The notes: generated from the letters alone by a model not told the origin. A stretch of 64,000 nucleotides of DNA from Candidatus Solibacter sp. (GCA_013822245.1 PNKE01000081.1:35971-99970); one strand, 5' to 3'; shown: positions 1-9,049, numbered from the stretch's first letter. A program made the numbers and translations.

Positions 1-1
1 G

Positions 2-883
2 GCCGAAAAGCTCATCCGCGCCGTCTTCGAGCACGGCAGTCTCGCTCCCGAGGATCTCCCGTCCCGCCTCGAACAGGCCCTCGCCCTCGGCCGCAACTCC
101 TGGCCCCTGGAGACCATCCGGCGCCTCGGCGACCTCTTCCTCGACCTTGCCGAGGGCCGAAAACGCAGCCCCGCCCACGAAGTTCGCTGGCTCAACCTCG
201 CCGGACTCTGCCTCCGCCCCGGTTTCGGCTACCCCGGCGACGACTACCGCATCGAACTCGCCCGCCGTGTATGGGCACAGGGCCTGACCTTTGCCTCCCG
301 GGTCGAATGCGAATCTCAGTGGTGGATCTTCTGGGGGCGTGTCGCCGGCGGTCTCAACAAGAACCAACAGGCCGATCTGTTCCAGCGCCTCGCCGCCACC
401 CTTCTGCCGCGCGGCAAAGCCCCGCGCGTCAATTCCAGTCTGCTGCGTGAAATGTGGCGCTGCGCCGCATCGCTCGAAGCCCTGCCCGCCGGCACCCGCA
501 CCGACCTCGGCGGCGCCCTGGTCAAACGCATCCGCAACAACGACGCCACCCCCAGCGAGTTCTGGTGCCTCGCCCGCATCGGCGCCCGCAAACTCTTCCA
601 CGGGCCCAATAACCAGGTCCTGCCGCCGTCCACCGCCGTCCGTTGGACTGAAGCCATCGCCCGTACCCCCGGTTCCGAGGAGGCCATCGCCCGCATCGGC
701 CAGGTCACCGGCGACTCCACCCGCGACCTCCCCCCCGCCACCCAGGACCTCGTCCGCCGCACCCTGGCCGATCACCCGTCTCTGCTGAACATCTTCAACG
801 GCTCGTCCCACGACGACCTCGATTCCATGGGCCGCGTCTTCGGCGAACAACTGCCCTCCGGGCTTATCCTCCGCAGTGAGTGA
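2..883 (+). CDS. Hsp70-family chaperone-like protein, C-terminal part (partial)
   Basis: The frame is open from the left edge and gives 293 residues before TGA, so the N-terminal ATPase part lies outside the window. The visible part resembles the C-terminal DUF3731-type region of bacterial DnaK-like proteins: a WWIFWGRVAGGLNKNQQ stretch, an EMWRCAASLE stretch, and FWCLARIGARKLFHGPNNQV followed by a PP..AVRW segment. These proteins carry an Hsp70 nucleotide-binding domain, but their client and partner are not established. The stop overlaps the thiL start by 8 bases, which suggests co-transcription. The family call rests on recalled conserved segments only. Confidence 0.6.
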   Translation, partial: AEKLIRAVFEHGSLAPEDLPSRLEQALALGRNSWPLETIRRLGDLFLDLAEGRKRSPAHEVRWLNLAGLCLRPGFGYPGDDYRIELARRVWAQGLTFASRVECESQWWIFWGRVAGGLNKNQQADLFQRLAATLLPRGKAPRVNSSLLREMWRCAASLEALPAGTRTDLGGALVKRIRNNDATPSEFWCLARIGARKLFHGPNNQVLPPSTAVRWTEAIARTPGSEEAIARIGQVTGDSTRDLPPATQDLVRRTLADHPSLLNIFNGSSHDDLDSMGRVFGEQLPSGLILRSE

Positions 884-1733
884 ACTCGACCTCATCCGCG
901 CCATCCGCCGCTGGTCATCGAACGACCTCATCGGCGACGACTGCGCCATCCTTGCCCCGCCCCGCGGCCGCCAGCTCTTGGTCACCACCGACATGCTCGT
1001 CGATGGCGTCCACTTCTCGCTGGCCACCCACTCGGCCTACGACTGCGGTTGGAAGGCCCTGGCCCGCGGCTTGAGCGACATCGCTGCCATGGGTGGCGAC
1101 CCGCACTGGTGCTTCGTCTCGCTCGCCCTCACCCCCGCCACTGACCGTAGATGGCTCACCGCGTTCTATCGCGGCCTCGGCGCCCTCGCCAAACGCCACA
1201 ACGTCTTGCTCGCCGGCGGCGACCTCACCCGCTCCGATCGCCTCTCGGCCGACATCTGCGTCATTGGCTCGACGCCCAAAGGCCGTGCCCTCACCCGCTC
1301 CGGCGCCCAGGCGGGCGACGTCCTTTACGTCACCGGCACGCTCGGCGCCATGGCTGCGTCAGGCTATACTTTGCGCCCTCAACCCCGTCTCGACTCGGGC
1401 CTTGAACTGCGCCGCCTCCGCGCCACGGCCTGTATGGATATAAGCGACGGACTCGCCCTCGATCTCCACCGCCTCGCCCTGGCCTCCGGCCTCTCGGCGT
1501 CGCTTGACGAGATCCCTGTCGCCCCAGGCGCATCAGTGGAACAGGCCCTCGGCGGCGGCGAGGACTACGAACTTCTCTTCTCCCTGCCGCCCGGCAAACG
1601 CCCGCCCCGGTCCGCAATCCGAATCGGCTCGCTTTCCGGGGGTAAACCGGGCAAAATCCGGCTGCATGGACGCACTTTGAGCGTGCGGGGGTGGGATCCG
1701 TTCGCCCACATCGATCGCCGCCATCGCGTATGA
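876..1733 (+). CDS. thiL: Thiamine-monophosphate kinase ThiL
   Basis: Phosphorylates thiamine monophosphate to thiamine diphosphate with ATP in the cytoplasm. The 285-residue protein shows the family motifs in order: GDDCAI near residue 20, VTTDMLVDGVHF near 36-47, LSDIAAMGGDP near 66-76, a GGDLTRS loop near 113-119 and CMDISDGL near 186-193. The Asp-rich motifs bind Mg-ATP and substrate. It is slightly shorter than the usual 310-330 residues, mostly in the C-terminal half. The start is GTG, overlapping the preceding stop by 8 bases, consistent with translational coupling. No other thi gene is nearby. Confidence 0.93.
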   Translation: MSELDLIRAIRRWSSNDLIGDDCAILAPPRGRQLLVTTDMLVDGVHFSLATHSAYDCGWKALARGLSDIAAMGGDPHWCFVSLALTPATDRRWLTAFYRGLGALAKRHNVLLAGGDLTRSDRLSADICVIGSTPKGRALTRSGAQAGDVLYVTGTLGAMAASGYTLRPQPRLDSGLELRRLRATACMDISDGLALDLHRLALASGLSASLDEIPVAPGASVEQALGGGEDYELLFSLPPGKRPPRSAIRIGSLSGGKPGKIRLHGRTLSVRGWDPFAHIDRRHRV

Positions 1734-1734
1734 T
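1729..1734 (+). promoter_or_regulatory. TATGAT box just upstream of a TTG start
   Basis: TATGAT ends 7 bp before the TTG at 1742 and overlaps the thiL stop. No Shine-Dalgarno sequence is visible. The spacing would place transcription initiation at the start codon, i.e. a leaderless mRNA. Inferred. Confidence 0.35.
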
Positions 1735-1741
1735 GGCCTGA

Positions 1742-3253
1742 TTGGACCTGTCCCATTTCACTCCGAAGTCCCGCGGGCGGGCCTCCGGCGCCGGCCTCGC
1801 GGCTCACCTGTTCGTTTGGACTGCAATCGCCTGTGTCTCTCTGTTGAACCTCGGCGTCTCCATCAGAGCCGATGATGTTTGGAGCCTGAAGACGGCCTCT
1901 TTGCCGCTCCCGGAACTTCTGGCCGCCATCCGCGCCGACGTCCATCCGCCGCTCTATTTCCTTCTGCTCAAACCCTGGATCACTTCGTTTGGAACCACGG
2001 AGTCCGCCTCCCGCCTCCTCTCCGTGCTCTTCCATTTTGGAGCCTGCGTCCTGATGTACGCGCTCGGCCGCAGGATGGCCGGGCGGGGCATGGGCCTGCT
2101 GTGCGCGGCGATTTATGCCTTCGCGCCGCTCGCTGTTCTCAGCGCCGAACTCGTCCGCATGTACTCGCTTGCCGGACTCCTCTCCGCCGCTGCCGTGCTG
2201 CTGTGGAATGCCGCCGCCACCGGACCCGCGCCCCGCCGGACATGGGCGGCCCTGATCACCGTAATCGTCCTCGGCAGCTTCACGCACATCTGGTTTCTCT
2301 GTCTCGCGGCGGCCCTTTGCGCCGCTTCACTGATCCACTTTCCGCGGCGCGCCATCCCGGTGATCGGCGCGATCTCCGCCGCCATGCTGCCGTTCGCCTT
2401 CTTGTGGCTGCCCGCACTGCTCGCGCAGGTGGGCCGGTCCGGCGACTCCGCGGCCTGGCTCAAGCCGCCATCGCTCCCGATGCTCGGCGAGATGCTGTTC
2501 CTGCATCTCGGCGTCATTCCTGTCTTCCTTCTCTTCTTCATCTCCGCCCGGTTCCGCCGGCGGCAGCCTCTGTCGGCGGCGCCTTGGTGGGCAGTGACCG
2601 TCTATGCGGCCACCCTTTTGCCGCCGCTGCTGATCTCCTTCCATATTCCGTTCTTCTACCCTCGATTCACAGTCGTCGCGCTGCCTGCTCTGGCCGTGGT
2701 CATCGCCGCCCTGCTCTCCCGCGTCGAACCGCCGGCGCTGGCCGCTTCGATCGCTGGGGCGGCGCTCTTGCTGTTCGGCGGGTCAAGGCTAAGCGCCCCT
2801 GCTTGCGAGGCGCGCACCGCGGCCCAGGCTCTTCAGACGCATGTCTCCAGTGGTGATGTGGTCGTCTATGGCAGTCTCAGCCGCCCGGCGGTGGATTTCT
2901 ATCTTGACCGTCTCGCCCCGCGCCGGACCTGGCGCGAACAATCATTTCCGGTCATCATCGACGCCCACCCAGGCTACGAAGGTTCTCACCTCCGGGCTGA
3001 CGATCTCGATCCCCTGCGCGCCGAAGCGGCCGCCACCGCCTCCGGTTTCACGCAATCCGGCGCCCGGCGCGTCTTCTACCTCGCAGGCTACCGCCGCCAC
3101 ATCGACACGATACTCACCGAGGCCCTGAACCGGCAGTTCGGCCCGCCGTCAACGTTGATCGCCTGCGGCAAGGGCGACTATTTCAGGGAGATCCTCGTTT
3201 TCGAACGGCGGCACGGACAGTTGACACCCTCACCGGACCCCCCTCGGCCTTAG
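1742..3253 (+). CDS. Polytopic membrane glycosyltransferase (GT39/ArnT-like)
   Basis: A 503-residue integral membrane protein with about ten hydrophobic segments between residues 15 and 350 and a soluble C-terminal domain. The first extracytoplasmic loop holds ADDVWSLK and DVHPPLYF, matching the acidic-loop and HPP signatures of polyprenyl-phosphate-dependent glycosyltransferases of the GT39/ArnT/PMT type. Such enzymes move a sugar from a lipid-phosphate donor to an acceptor outside the membrane; neither is identifiable here. The TTG start lies 8 bp after thiL and has no ribosome-binding site but a TATGAT box at 1729-1734. The stop codon overlaps that of the convergent regulator gene by three bases. 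Confidence 0.78.
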   Translation: MDLSHFTPKSRGRASGAGLAAHLFVWTAIACVSLLNLGVSIRADDVWSLKTASLPLPELLAAIRADVHPPLYFLLLKPWITSFGTTESASRLLSVLFHFGACVLMYALGRRMAGRGMGLLCAAIYAFAPLAVLSAELVRMYSLAGLLSAAAVLLWNAAATGPAPRRTWAALITVIVLGSFTHIWFLCLAAALCAASLIHFPRRAIPVIGAISAAMLPFAFLWLPALLAQVGRSGDSAAWLKPPSLPMLGEMLFLHLGVIPVFLLFFISARFRRRQPLSAAPWWAVTVYAATLLPPLLISFHIPFFYPRFTVVALPALAVVIAALLSRVEPPALAASIAGAALLLFGGSRLSAPACEARTAAQALQTHVSSGDVVVYGSLSRPAVDFYLDRLAPRRTWREQSFPVIIDAHPGYEGSHLRADDLDPLRAEAAATASGFTQSGARRVFYLAGYRRHIDTILTEALNRQFGPPSTLIACGKGDYFREILVFERRHGQLTPSPDPPRP

Positions 3254-4266
3254 CCGGCCGGTTTGTCGCCGACGGCCAGCAGGGTTTGGAAATGCGGGGC
3301 CTGTTCCTCGCGGTGGACGACTTCGCTTTGAACCTTGGTGAAGCCGGCGTCGCGGAGAAAGCCGACCAGTTCAACTTCGCTGAAGCCGAGCCAGTGGTCG
3401 GCATAGAGTTCGCGGGCCTCTTCCAGGTGGTGTTTCAGCAGGTCGAGTACGGCAATCCGGCCGCCGGGGCGCAGGATGCGGTAGGCCTCGCGCACAGCGC
3501 GCTCGGGATGCGGAGCGTGATGGAGCGACTGGCTGAAGAACGCCAGATCCACCGTCTCGTCTTCCACCGGCAGAGCTTCCATGTCGCCTTGACGGTATTC
3601 GATGTTGGTGAGGCCGTGCTCGCGGGCCAGTTGCGAGCCGTATTCGACCATCTTCCCGGAGTTGTCGACGGCAATGACCCTGGCCGCGCGCTGGGCGAGC
3701 AGTTGCGAGAACGTGCCCTCGCCAGCGCCCAGATCGGCGACAACCAGAGGCGGCATCAACCGCAGCAGCGCCTCTGCCAGGCCCTTCCAGGAACGGCCAG
3801 GCACGTATTGGCGGCCGAACTTGCCGGCGAGTTCGTCGAAGTAAGCCCTGACCTTGTCCCGGCGCTTCTCCAGCACGAGACGGAGAGCTTCGACGTCCTG
3901 GGCGGCATCCGGGATCTCCAATGCGGCACGGCGGGCGAGGGAGAGGATCTCGGTGAAACCGCCGTTGTGGGGATCTCCGGCTATGGGCGATCTCGACCCG
4001 CTTTCTGCGTTCGCGGTTGATGTGCCCGGCGAGGCGGGCGGGCGGAGAGCGTCGGGCAGGCGGTAGAGGACCGACTTGCCGGTGCGGCGGTCTTCGACCA
4101 GGCCCGCCTGGCGCATCTGCGACAGGTGGGTGGAGATGCTGCTTTGGCCGGTGGAGAGGATCTCCTGCAGTTCCGCCACCGAGAGTTCGTCGCTTTCGAG
4201 CAGGAGCAGGATGCGCAAACGGGTGGGGTCAGACAGGAGCTTGATCGTTTTTAAGATTGACTGCAT
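3250..4266 (-). CDS. ArsR-family regulator fused to a SAM-dependent methyltransferase
   Basis: A 338-residue two-domain protein. Residues 1-75 form an ArsR winged helix (LSDPTRLRILLLL; helix QSSISTHLSQMRQAGLV; wing GKSVLYRL). After a linker, residues 130-330 form a class I methyltransferase with motif I VADLGAGEG at 176-184, an acidic AVDNS segment and the LHHAPHP/AYRILRPGG signature of the Methyltransf_11/25 type. It is divergent from ahcY across 90 bases that contain a palindrome. ArsR-methyltransferase proteins beside S-adenosylhomocysteine hydrolase genes are known, and the SahR group senses SAH. I infer that this protein represses ahcY and reads SAM/SAH through its methyltransferase-like domain. 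No metal-binding CxC of the ArsR/SmtB type is visible. Confidence 0.85.
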   Translation of the reverse strand: MQSILKTIKLLSDPTRLRILLLLESDELSVAELQEILSTGQSSISTHLSQMRQAGLVEDRRTGKSVLYRLPDALRPPASPGTSTANAESGSRSPIAGDPHNGGFTEILSLARRAALEIPDAAQDVEALRLVLEKRRDKVRAYFDELAGKFGRQYVPGRSWKGLAEALLRLMPPLVVADLGAGEGTFSQLLAQRAARVIAVDNSGKMVEYGSQLAREHGLTNIEYRQGDMEALPVEDETVDLAFFSQSLHHAPHPERAVREAYRILRPGGRIAVLDLLKHHLEEARELYADHWLGFSEVELVGFLRDAGFTKVQSEVVHREEQAPHFQTLLAVGDKPAG

Positions 4267-4286
4267 CGGTGCACCACCAGTATGAT

Positions 4287-4302
4287 ATCAATGTATCGTG
4301 AT
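4287..4302. promoter_or_regulatory. Candidate ArsR-family operator ATCA-N8-TGAT
   Basis: The 16-base element ATCAATGTATCGTGAT has dyad arms ATCA/TGAT about a central TA, in the only AT-rich patch between the regulator and ahcY. Further TTGAT/TTTGAT half-site-like words follow at 4306-4318. ArsR proteins often bind such ATCA-spacer-TGAT dyads. Assignment to the adjacent regulator is inference. Confidence 0.5.
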
Positions 4303-4356
4303 AGGTTGATAGTTTGATTACGCCCTTCACTCTGGAAACTACTTTAAGGATCACCG

Positions 4357-5784
4357 ATGAGCACTACGTTGAACGCTACCACGCTTGCTTATAAGGTGGC
4401 AGACATCTCGCTGGCCGCCTGGGGCCGCAAGGAGATTGTCGTCGCCGAAGCCGAAATGCCGGGCCTGATGTCGATCCGGCGCAAATACGCCACCGAGAAG
4501 CCGCTGGCCGGCGTCCGCGTCACCGGATCGCTGCACATGACCATCCAGACGGCCGTGCTCATTGAGACGCTGGCCGATCTGGGCGCGGAAGTGCGCTGGG
4601 CGAGCTGCAACATTTTCTCTACCCAGGACCACGCCGCCGCGGCGATCGCCGTCACCGGCGTGCCTGTGTTCGCCTGGAAGGGCGAGACGCTGGAAGAGTA
4701 CTGGTGGTGCACGTATCAGGCGGTTTCGCACGCTGGCGGGAAGGGTCCGGAGCTTGTGGTGGACGACGGCGGCGATGTGACGCTGCTGATCCACAAGGGC
4801 TATGAACTCGAGAACGGCGACGGCTGGGTGAATACACCTTCGGAGTCGCACGAAGAGAAGGTGATCAAAGACCTTTTGAAGCAGGTTTACGCCGAGAACC
4901 CGACGCGCTGGCACGACATCGTGAAGGCGTGGCGCGGCGTGTCGGAAGAGACCACCACCGGCGTGCACCGCCTCTACAAGATGCACCAGCAGGGCAAGTT
5001 GCTCGTCCCGGCCATCAATGTGAACGATTCGGTGACGAAGTCGAAGTTCGACAACCTGTATGGCTGCCGGGAATCGCTTTCTGACGGCATCAAGCGGGCG
5101 ACGGACGTGATGGTGGCCGGCAAGGTGGCCGTGGTTTGCGGATACGGCGATGTGGGCAAGGGGTCGGCGCATTCGCTGCGCGGATTCGGCGCGCGGGTCA
5201 TCGTCACCGAGATCGATCCGATCAACGCCCTGCAGGCGGCGATGGAAGGTTTTGAGGTGACCACCATCGAAGACACCCTCGGCCGCGGCGACATTTATGT
5301 GACCACGACGGGCAACTGTGACGTGATCACACTGGACCACATGCTCAACATGAAGGACCAGGCGATTGTCTGCAACATCGGGCATTTCGACAACGAGATC
5401 CAGGTGGACCGGCTGAACAACGCCCCCGGCGTCGTCAAGGAGAACATCAAGCCGCAGGTGGACAAGTACATTCTGCCGGACGGCCGGGCGATCTTCATGC
5501 TGGCCGAAGGGCGGCTGGTGAATCTGGGTTGCGCGACGGGCCATCCGAGCTTCGTGATGTCGAACAGCTTCTCAAACCAGACGCTGGCGCAGTTGGACCT
5601 CTGGAAGAACAAAGACGTCTACGCTGTGGGCGTCTATACGCTGCCGAAGAAGTTGGACGAAGAGGTCGCCCGGCTGCACCTGGAAAAGATCGGCGTGAAG
5701 CTGACGACGCTGACCGGGAAGCAGGCCGAGTATCTGGGCGTGCCGGTCGAGGGTCCGTACAAGCCCGAGCATTATCGCTACTAG
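4357..5784 (+). CDS. ahcY: S-adenosylhomocysteine hydrolase (adenosylhomocysteinase)
   Basis: Reversibly hydrolyses SAH to adenosine and homocysteine with bound NAD, relieving product inhibition of methyltransferases. The 475-residue length fits the long bacterial form. It carries the [12 protein letters not shown] segment, the [15 protein letters not shown] substrate segment, the [13 protein letters not shown] segment with catalytic Lys/Asp residues, the NAD-binding [12 protein letters not shown] motif near residues 260-272, and the family C-terminus KPEHYRY. An AAGGA at 4346-4350 supports the ATG. A terminator follows the stop. The divergent ArsR-methyltransferase and the dyad at 4287-4302 suggest control by methionine-cycle state. 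Confidence 0.97.
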   Translation: MSTTLNATTLAYKVADISLAAWGRKEIVVAEAEMPGLMSIRRKYATEKPLAGVRVTGSLHMTIQTAVLIETLADLGAEVRWASCNIFSTQDHAAAAIAVTGVPVFAWKGETLEEYWWCTYQAVSHAGGKGPELVVDDGGDVTLLIHKGYELENGDGWVNTPSESHEEKVIKDLLKQVYAENPTRWHDIVKAWRGVSEETTTGVHRLYKMHQQGKLLVPAINVNDSVTKSKFDNLYGCRESLSDGIKRATDVMVAGKVAVVCGYGDVGKGSAHSLRGFGARVIVTEIDPINALQAAMEGFEVTTIEDTLGRGDIYVTTTGNCDVITLDHMLNMKDQAIVCNIGHFDNEIQVDRLNNAPGVVKENIKPQVDKYILPDGRAIFMLAEGRLVNLGCATGHPSFVMSNSFSNQTLAQLDLWKNKDVYAVGVYTLPKKLDEEVARLHLEKIGVKLTTLTGKQAEYLGVPVEGPYKPEHYRY

Positions 5785-5806
5785 ATTTCGTTTACTCCTC
5801 CTTGAT

Positions 5807-5833
5807 GGCCGCTCCTCCGGGGGCGGCCTTTTT
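5807..5833 (+). terminator. Rho-independent terminator of ahcY
   Basis: A GGCCGC/GCGGCC stem with extra pairing around a short loop is followed directly by five T residues, 22 bases after the ahcY stop. Confidence 0.85.
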
Positions 5834-5846
5834 CGTTGGGTCGCGG

Positions 5847-6761
5847 TTACTGGCTGGCGCGGTGGCCGGACCAGCGCTCGAAGAGGAAGCCGAGGATGTT
5901 CATGGCGACACTCATTCCGATCAACACCGAAACCGCCGCGCGATATCTCTGGCCGGGTTGTTTGAACGGCCAGGCGAGCATGCCGGTGAAAAAGGAGATA
6001 GGTTCGACGGCCACGGGCGGACCGCCGCGGCTGGCGCGGGCGTGATGGAAGTGCAGCGCGCCGCGCCCGTAGGTGAAGTGCTGGCGGAGGAATCCTCGCA
6101 GAGTGAGGTGGTGGGAGTGGTGGACAACTGCGTCATGGACGTACTCCATGCCGAAGCCTGCCTCGGCCCAGCGGTCGCAGAAGTCGCGGTCTTCGCCGCC
6201 GGCCAGCCGGAAGCGGGAGTCAAAGCCGCCGACCTGGCGGTAGAGGGCGGCATCCATGGCGAAGTTGCAACTGGTGAAGAACCTATTCGAGCTGCCCGTG
6301 CGGGCGTAGTAGTCGTACAGATAGCCGATCAGAGTCTGGCTGGCCTCTGAGCAGATGTTGCAGGTGAGGACGTTCACCGTACGTCCGCCGGCCATGGCCT
6401 GGGGATTGGCTTTGAAGACAAGGGCAAAGCGTTCGAGCCAGTCCGGGGCGGGTTCACAGTCGTCGTCGGTGAGGGCGACGAAGCGGCCGCGGGCCTCGGC
6501 TACGCCGGCGTTGCGGGCCTGACCTGGGCCGTTGCCATCGCGGCGCAGGCAGCGAAGATTCATATGGTCCGAATACTCGCCGATCCAGGCGGCGTACGGC
6601 TCGCGGCTGCCGTCGTCGACGACGATGACCTCGTAAGCTTCGCGGGGGGTATCGAGACGGGCGAGCGCGTCAAGGCAGCGGCGGAGTTGGACGGGGCGGT
6701 TGCGCGAGGGGATGACGACGGAGAACTCCGGCGCCGGTGCATCCGCATGTTCGACGGTCAA
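5847..6761 (-). CDS. Family 2 glycosyltransferase with C-terminal membrane segment
   Basis: A 304-residue GT-A fold enzyme. The N-terminus has FSVVIPSRNRP (13-22) and VIVVDDGS (45-52), the donor site has LTDDDCEP near 97-104, and an AGGEDRDFCDRWAEAG segment matches the acidic catalytic region of GT2 enzymes. A hydrophobic stretch near residues 255-290 probably anchors it to the inner membrane. The start overlaps the stop of the upstream Gfo/Idh/MocA gene by four bases (ATGA), so it is the last gene of a three-gene operon. Sugar and acceptor are unknown; surface polysaccharide or glycolipid assembly is the simplest guess. Confidence 0.88.
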   Translation of the reverse strand: MTVEHADAPAPEFSVVIPSRNRPVQLRRCLDALARLDTPREAYEVIVVDDGSREPYAAWIGEYSDHMNLRCLRRDGNGPGQARNAGVAEARGRFVALTDDDCEPAPDWLERFALVFKANPQAMAGGRTVNVLTCNICSEASQTLIGYLYDYYARTGSSNRFFTSCNFAMDAALYRQVGGFDSRFRLAGGEDRDFCDRWAEAGFGMEYVHDAVVHHSHHLTLRGFLRQHFTYGRGALHFHHARASRGGPPVAVEPISFFTGMLAWPFKQPGQRYRAAVSVLIGMSVAMNILGFLFERWSGHRASQ

Positions 6762-7840
6762 AGGCCGGAGCCTCCGTCGGTAGCGGAAGGCGCAAGCGGA
6801 GTGGGCTGGTTGGTTTGGACGGACGATTCCGCGGCCAGTGCCATGGCGAGCGCCCGGCGACCGTCTTCGAGGGTGCAGATGGGGGGCGCGCCGGTTCGAA
6901 CTGATTCGGCGAAGCTGCGCCAGCAGGCGGCGAAGGTGGATTGAAAGGCTCCGCCGTTGCCGGCATCGTGGATAAGGCCGGGCAGGGCGAGCAACGATTT
7001 GGCGCCGCGCTTCACGCGATCGGCGATGGCTCCGGGGTAGGCGTTGGCGGGGTAGAACTGGAGACCGTCGAAACAGTAGAGCGAGATGAGGAGGCGGCCG
7101 CGTTCGCCGAAGATCTCGACCTGACTGTTGGGTCCGGTAAGGAAGCTGAAAACGCCCGAGGCGAGAACTCCGCCGTCGAGGCGGGCCGAGATGACGGCGG
7201 TTTCGTCCTCGTAGACCTCCGAGGGCATGTTGATGGAGCGGATTTCGGTGACTTCGCGGCCGGTGAGGTAACGCCAGAGATCGTAATGGTGGACGCCTTC
7301 GTTGAAGCTGACGCCGCCGCCGAGATTAAGCTTACGGTGCCAGCCGGGTGCGTCGTGTCCGTCGCGGTTGTGGGTGTAGACGCTGTGGATGGCCTTGATG
7401 CGGCCCAGCGCGCCGGAGGCGATGATCGTCCTGGCCTGGATGATGAGGCGGTGCCAGCGGAGGTTGAAACAGACTTGGGCTGTCTTGCCGGAGCGGTTGC
7501 GGGCCTCGATGAGGCTGTCGCCTTCTTGGAGCGTCAGGGCGAGAGGCTTTTCGATAAAGAGGTGCTTGCCGGAGTCGAGCACCGCGCATCCGGTTTCGGC
7601 GTGTGCGCCCGTATGGGTGAGGACGGCGACGGCGTCGAGGTCTGTACGGGCGGTGAGTTCGCGGTGGCCGCTATGGGTTTCGACGCCGCCGAACAGGCCC
7701 GCTATGTGGGCGGCGCGTTCGGCGACGGGGTCGGCGACACAGCGGACCTCGAACTCAGGCAGGCGTTGGAGCGCCGGATGATGGCGTTCCCAGGCGACTT
7801 TGCCGCATCCGATGATACCCAACCGGATGGCTCGTGACAT
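6758..7840 (-). CDS. Gfo/Idh/MocA-family NAD(P)-dependent sugar oxidoreductase
   Basis: A 360-residue protein with an N-terminal Rossmann motif GIIGCGKVA (residues 8-16), the EKPLAL motif near residue 95 that carries the family's conserved lysine, and a C-terminal alpha/beta domain with GGGVSFNEGVHHYD and a conserved HYD. Members oxidise or reduce sugars, inositols or nucleotide sugars. The ATG at 7840 was chosen because it begins directly at the Rossmann strand and lies 8 bases after the radical SAM stop; an in-frame extension upstream would run into that gene. It sits between a radical SAM protein and a GT2, so the substrate is probably a sugar of a glycoconjugate pathway. Confidence 0.9.
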   Translation of the reverse strand: MSRAIRLGIIGCGKVAWERHHPALQRLPEFEVRCVADPVAERAAHIAGLFGGVETHSGHRELTARTDLDAVAVLTHTGAHAETGCAVLDSGKHLFIEKPLALTLQEGDSLIEARNRSGKTAQVCFNLRWHRLIIQARTIIASGALGRIKAIHSVYTHNRDGHDAPGWHRKLNLGGGVSFNEGVHHYDLWRYLTGREVTEIRSINMPSEVYEDETAVISARLDGGVLASGVFSFLTGPNSQVEIFGERGRLLISLYCFDGLQFYPANAYPGAIADRVKRGAKSLLALPGLIHDAGNGGAFQSTFAACWRSFAESVRTGAPPICTLEDGRRALAMALAAESSVQTNQPTPLAPSATDGGSGL

Positions 7841-7848
7841 GGCCGTGC

Positions 7849-9036
7849 CTAGGCCCCAATCCGGGCGGGCCGCGCGTTGGCGCCGGCGATGAGGCCGGGG
7901 TATTCGGAATCGGGGGCGAGTTGGCGGGACTCGATGCTGCAATCCGACGTCGGCCGGTCGGCGTAAGGGCAGGCGCGGCAGAAGCTGAGCTTTTCGTGTT
8001 CGTCGCGGATGAGGCGGCGCACCTCGGCGGCGCGCTTGCTGAACCAGATCTCCCGGAAGTTGGTCTTGCCGTCCATGACGCCGAAGCGGTGCCTGGCGTT
8101 GTGGTCGATCTCGCAGGAGACAACACTGCCGTCTGCGTGTAAGGCGGGGAACCAGAAGGGCATGGTGCAGATAAAGCCCGGACGGTGCTGGCGCTTGCCC
8201 TCCTTATATTGATATGGCTGGAGGACTTCGTTCAAGGGGACGAAGTTGCTCTGGATGGCGTCGACGTTCTCGATGTCGTGGAGGCCGATGGAGCGCAGGG
8301 TGAGCAGTTCGAAGTCATTGTCGCGGGCGAACTGTTCGATATGGTCCACTTCGTGCTCGTTGTGGCGCATGACGATGTAGCGGAGTTGAAGCACGGGATA
8401 CTTAGCCTTCCGCCTTCGCTTCATTTCGGCGAGTTTGCGGACGCCGTCGAGGATGGGTTCGAGTTTGGCGCCGATGCGGTATTTCGAGTTGGTCTCGTCG
8501 GTCAGCCCGTCGATGGCGACGATGAGGGTCATGGGCGGATGTGCGAGAAGCGCCTCGCGGACCTTTTCGTGCCTGAGTGGCATGCCGTTGGTGGACAGCA
8601 GCGTCGCCACGTTGTGGCGGGAGGCGATCTCCAACATGCGGTTCAGTTGCGGATGCAGCAGGGGTTCACCCCAACCCCAAAGGGTGGCTGTGAGCAGGTA
8701 GGGCGCGGTTTCCTCCCAGATCTGCTCAAACAGCGCCGGATCCATGGCCTTGGCTTCGCGATCGAGTTCGTCGACACCGGTTGGGCAGACCGGGCACTTG
8801 AGATTGCAGAAGCTGGTGAACTCGAACTGCATGTGCAGCGGCATGTTCAGCGGATGAATCTGGCGGCGGAGCATATGGGTGCCGGCCAGCATCAGGTTGA
8901 CGCGCCTGCGGATGGACATATTCCTGACGGATATGGGCATCCGGTCGTAGACGAAATCGTAATGGCCTTTCAGCAGCACATCCGCGAGAAGTCGCGGACT
9001 GCGGGCCAGGCCGCTCCTCCGTTCATGGTCCCTCAT
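7849..9036 (-). CDS. Radical SAM protein with SPASM-type C-terminal cysteines
   Basis: A 395-residue protein. CNLKCPVC at residues 77-84 is the CxxxCxxC site for the radical SAM [4Fe-4S] cluster. LWGWGEPLLHP is the GGE-like SAM-binding motif and LLSTNGMPL a later barrel strand. The C-terminal third has further cysteines (ICTMPF, VVSCEID, FCRACPYAD, DCSIE), as in SPASM auxiliary-cluster domains. About 60 basic or hydrophobic residues precede the first motif, longer than minimal members. It is first in an operon with an oxidoreductase and a GT2. The substrate cannot be read from sequence; a sugar, lipid or peptide modification is possible. A TACCAT box lies 7 bp before the ATG and no Shine-Dalgarno sequence is seen. 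Confidence 0.88.
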   Translation of the reverse strand: MRDHERRSGLARSPRLLADVLLKGHYDFVYDRMPISVRNMSIRRRVNLMLAGTHMLRRQIHPLNMPLHMQFEFTSFCNLKCPVCPTGVDELDREAKAMDPALFEQIWEETAPYLLTATLWGWGEPLLHPQLNRMLEIASRHNVATLLSTNGMPLRHEKVREALLAHPPMTLIVAIDGLTDETNSKYRIGAKLEPILDGVRKLAEMKRRRKAKYPVLQLRYIVMRHNEHEVDHIEQFARDNDFELLTLRSIGLHDIENVDAIQSNFVPLNEVLQPYQYKEGKRQHRPGFICTMPFWFPALHADGSVVSCEIDHNARHRFGVMDGKTNFREIWFSKRAAEVRRLIRDEHEKLSFCRACPYADRPTSDCSIESRQLAPDSEYPGLIAGANARPARIGA

Positions 9037-9043
9037 TGGTCGT

Positions 9044-9049
9044 ATGGTA
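9044..9049 (-). promoter_or_regulatory. TACCAT box 7 bp upstream of the radical SAM start
   Basis: On the minus strand TACCAT is followed by 7 bases and the ATG at 9036. The position suits a -10 element of a leaderless transcript. Inferred from spacing and the absence of a ribosome-binding site. Confidence 0.4.

Noticed and set aside
4267..4356. SAH riboswitch upstream of ahcY
   Set aside because: The 90-base space is AT-rich with a short dyad and lacks the GC-rich conserved core expected for that riboswitch.
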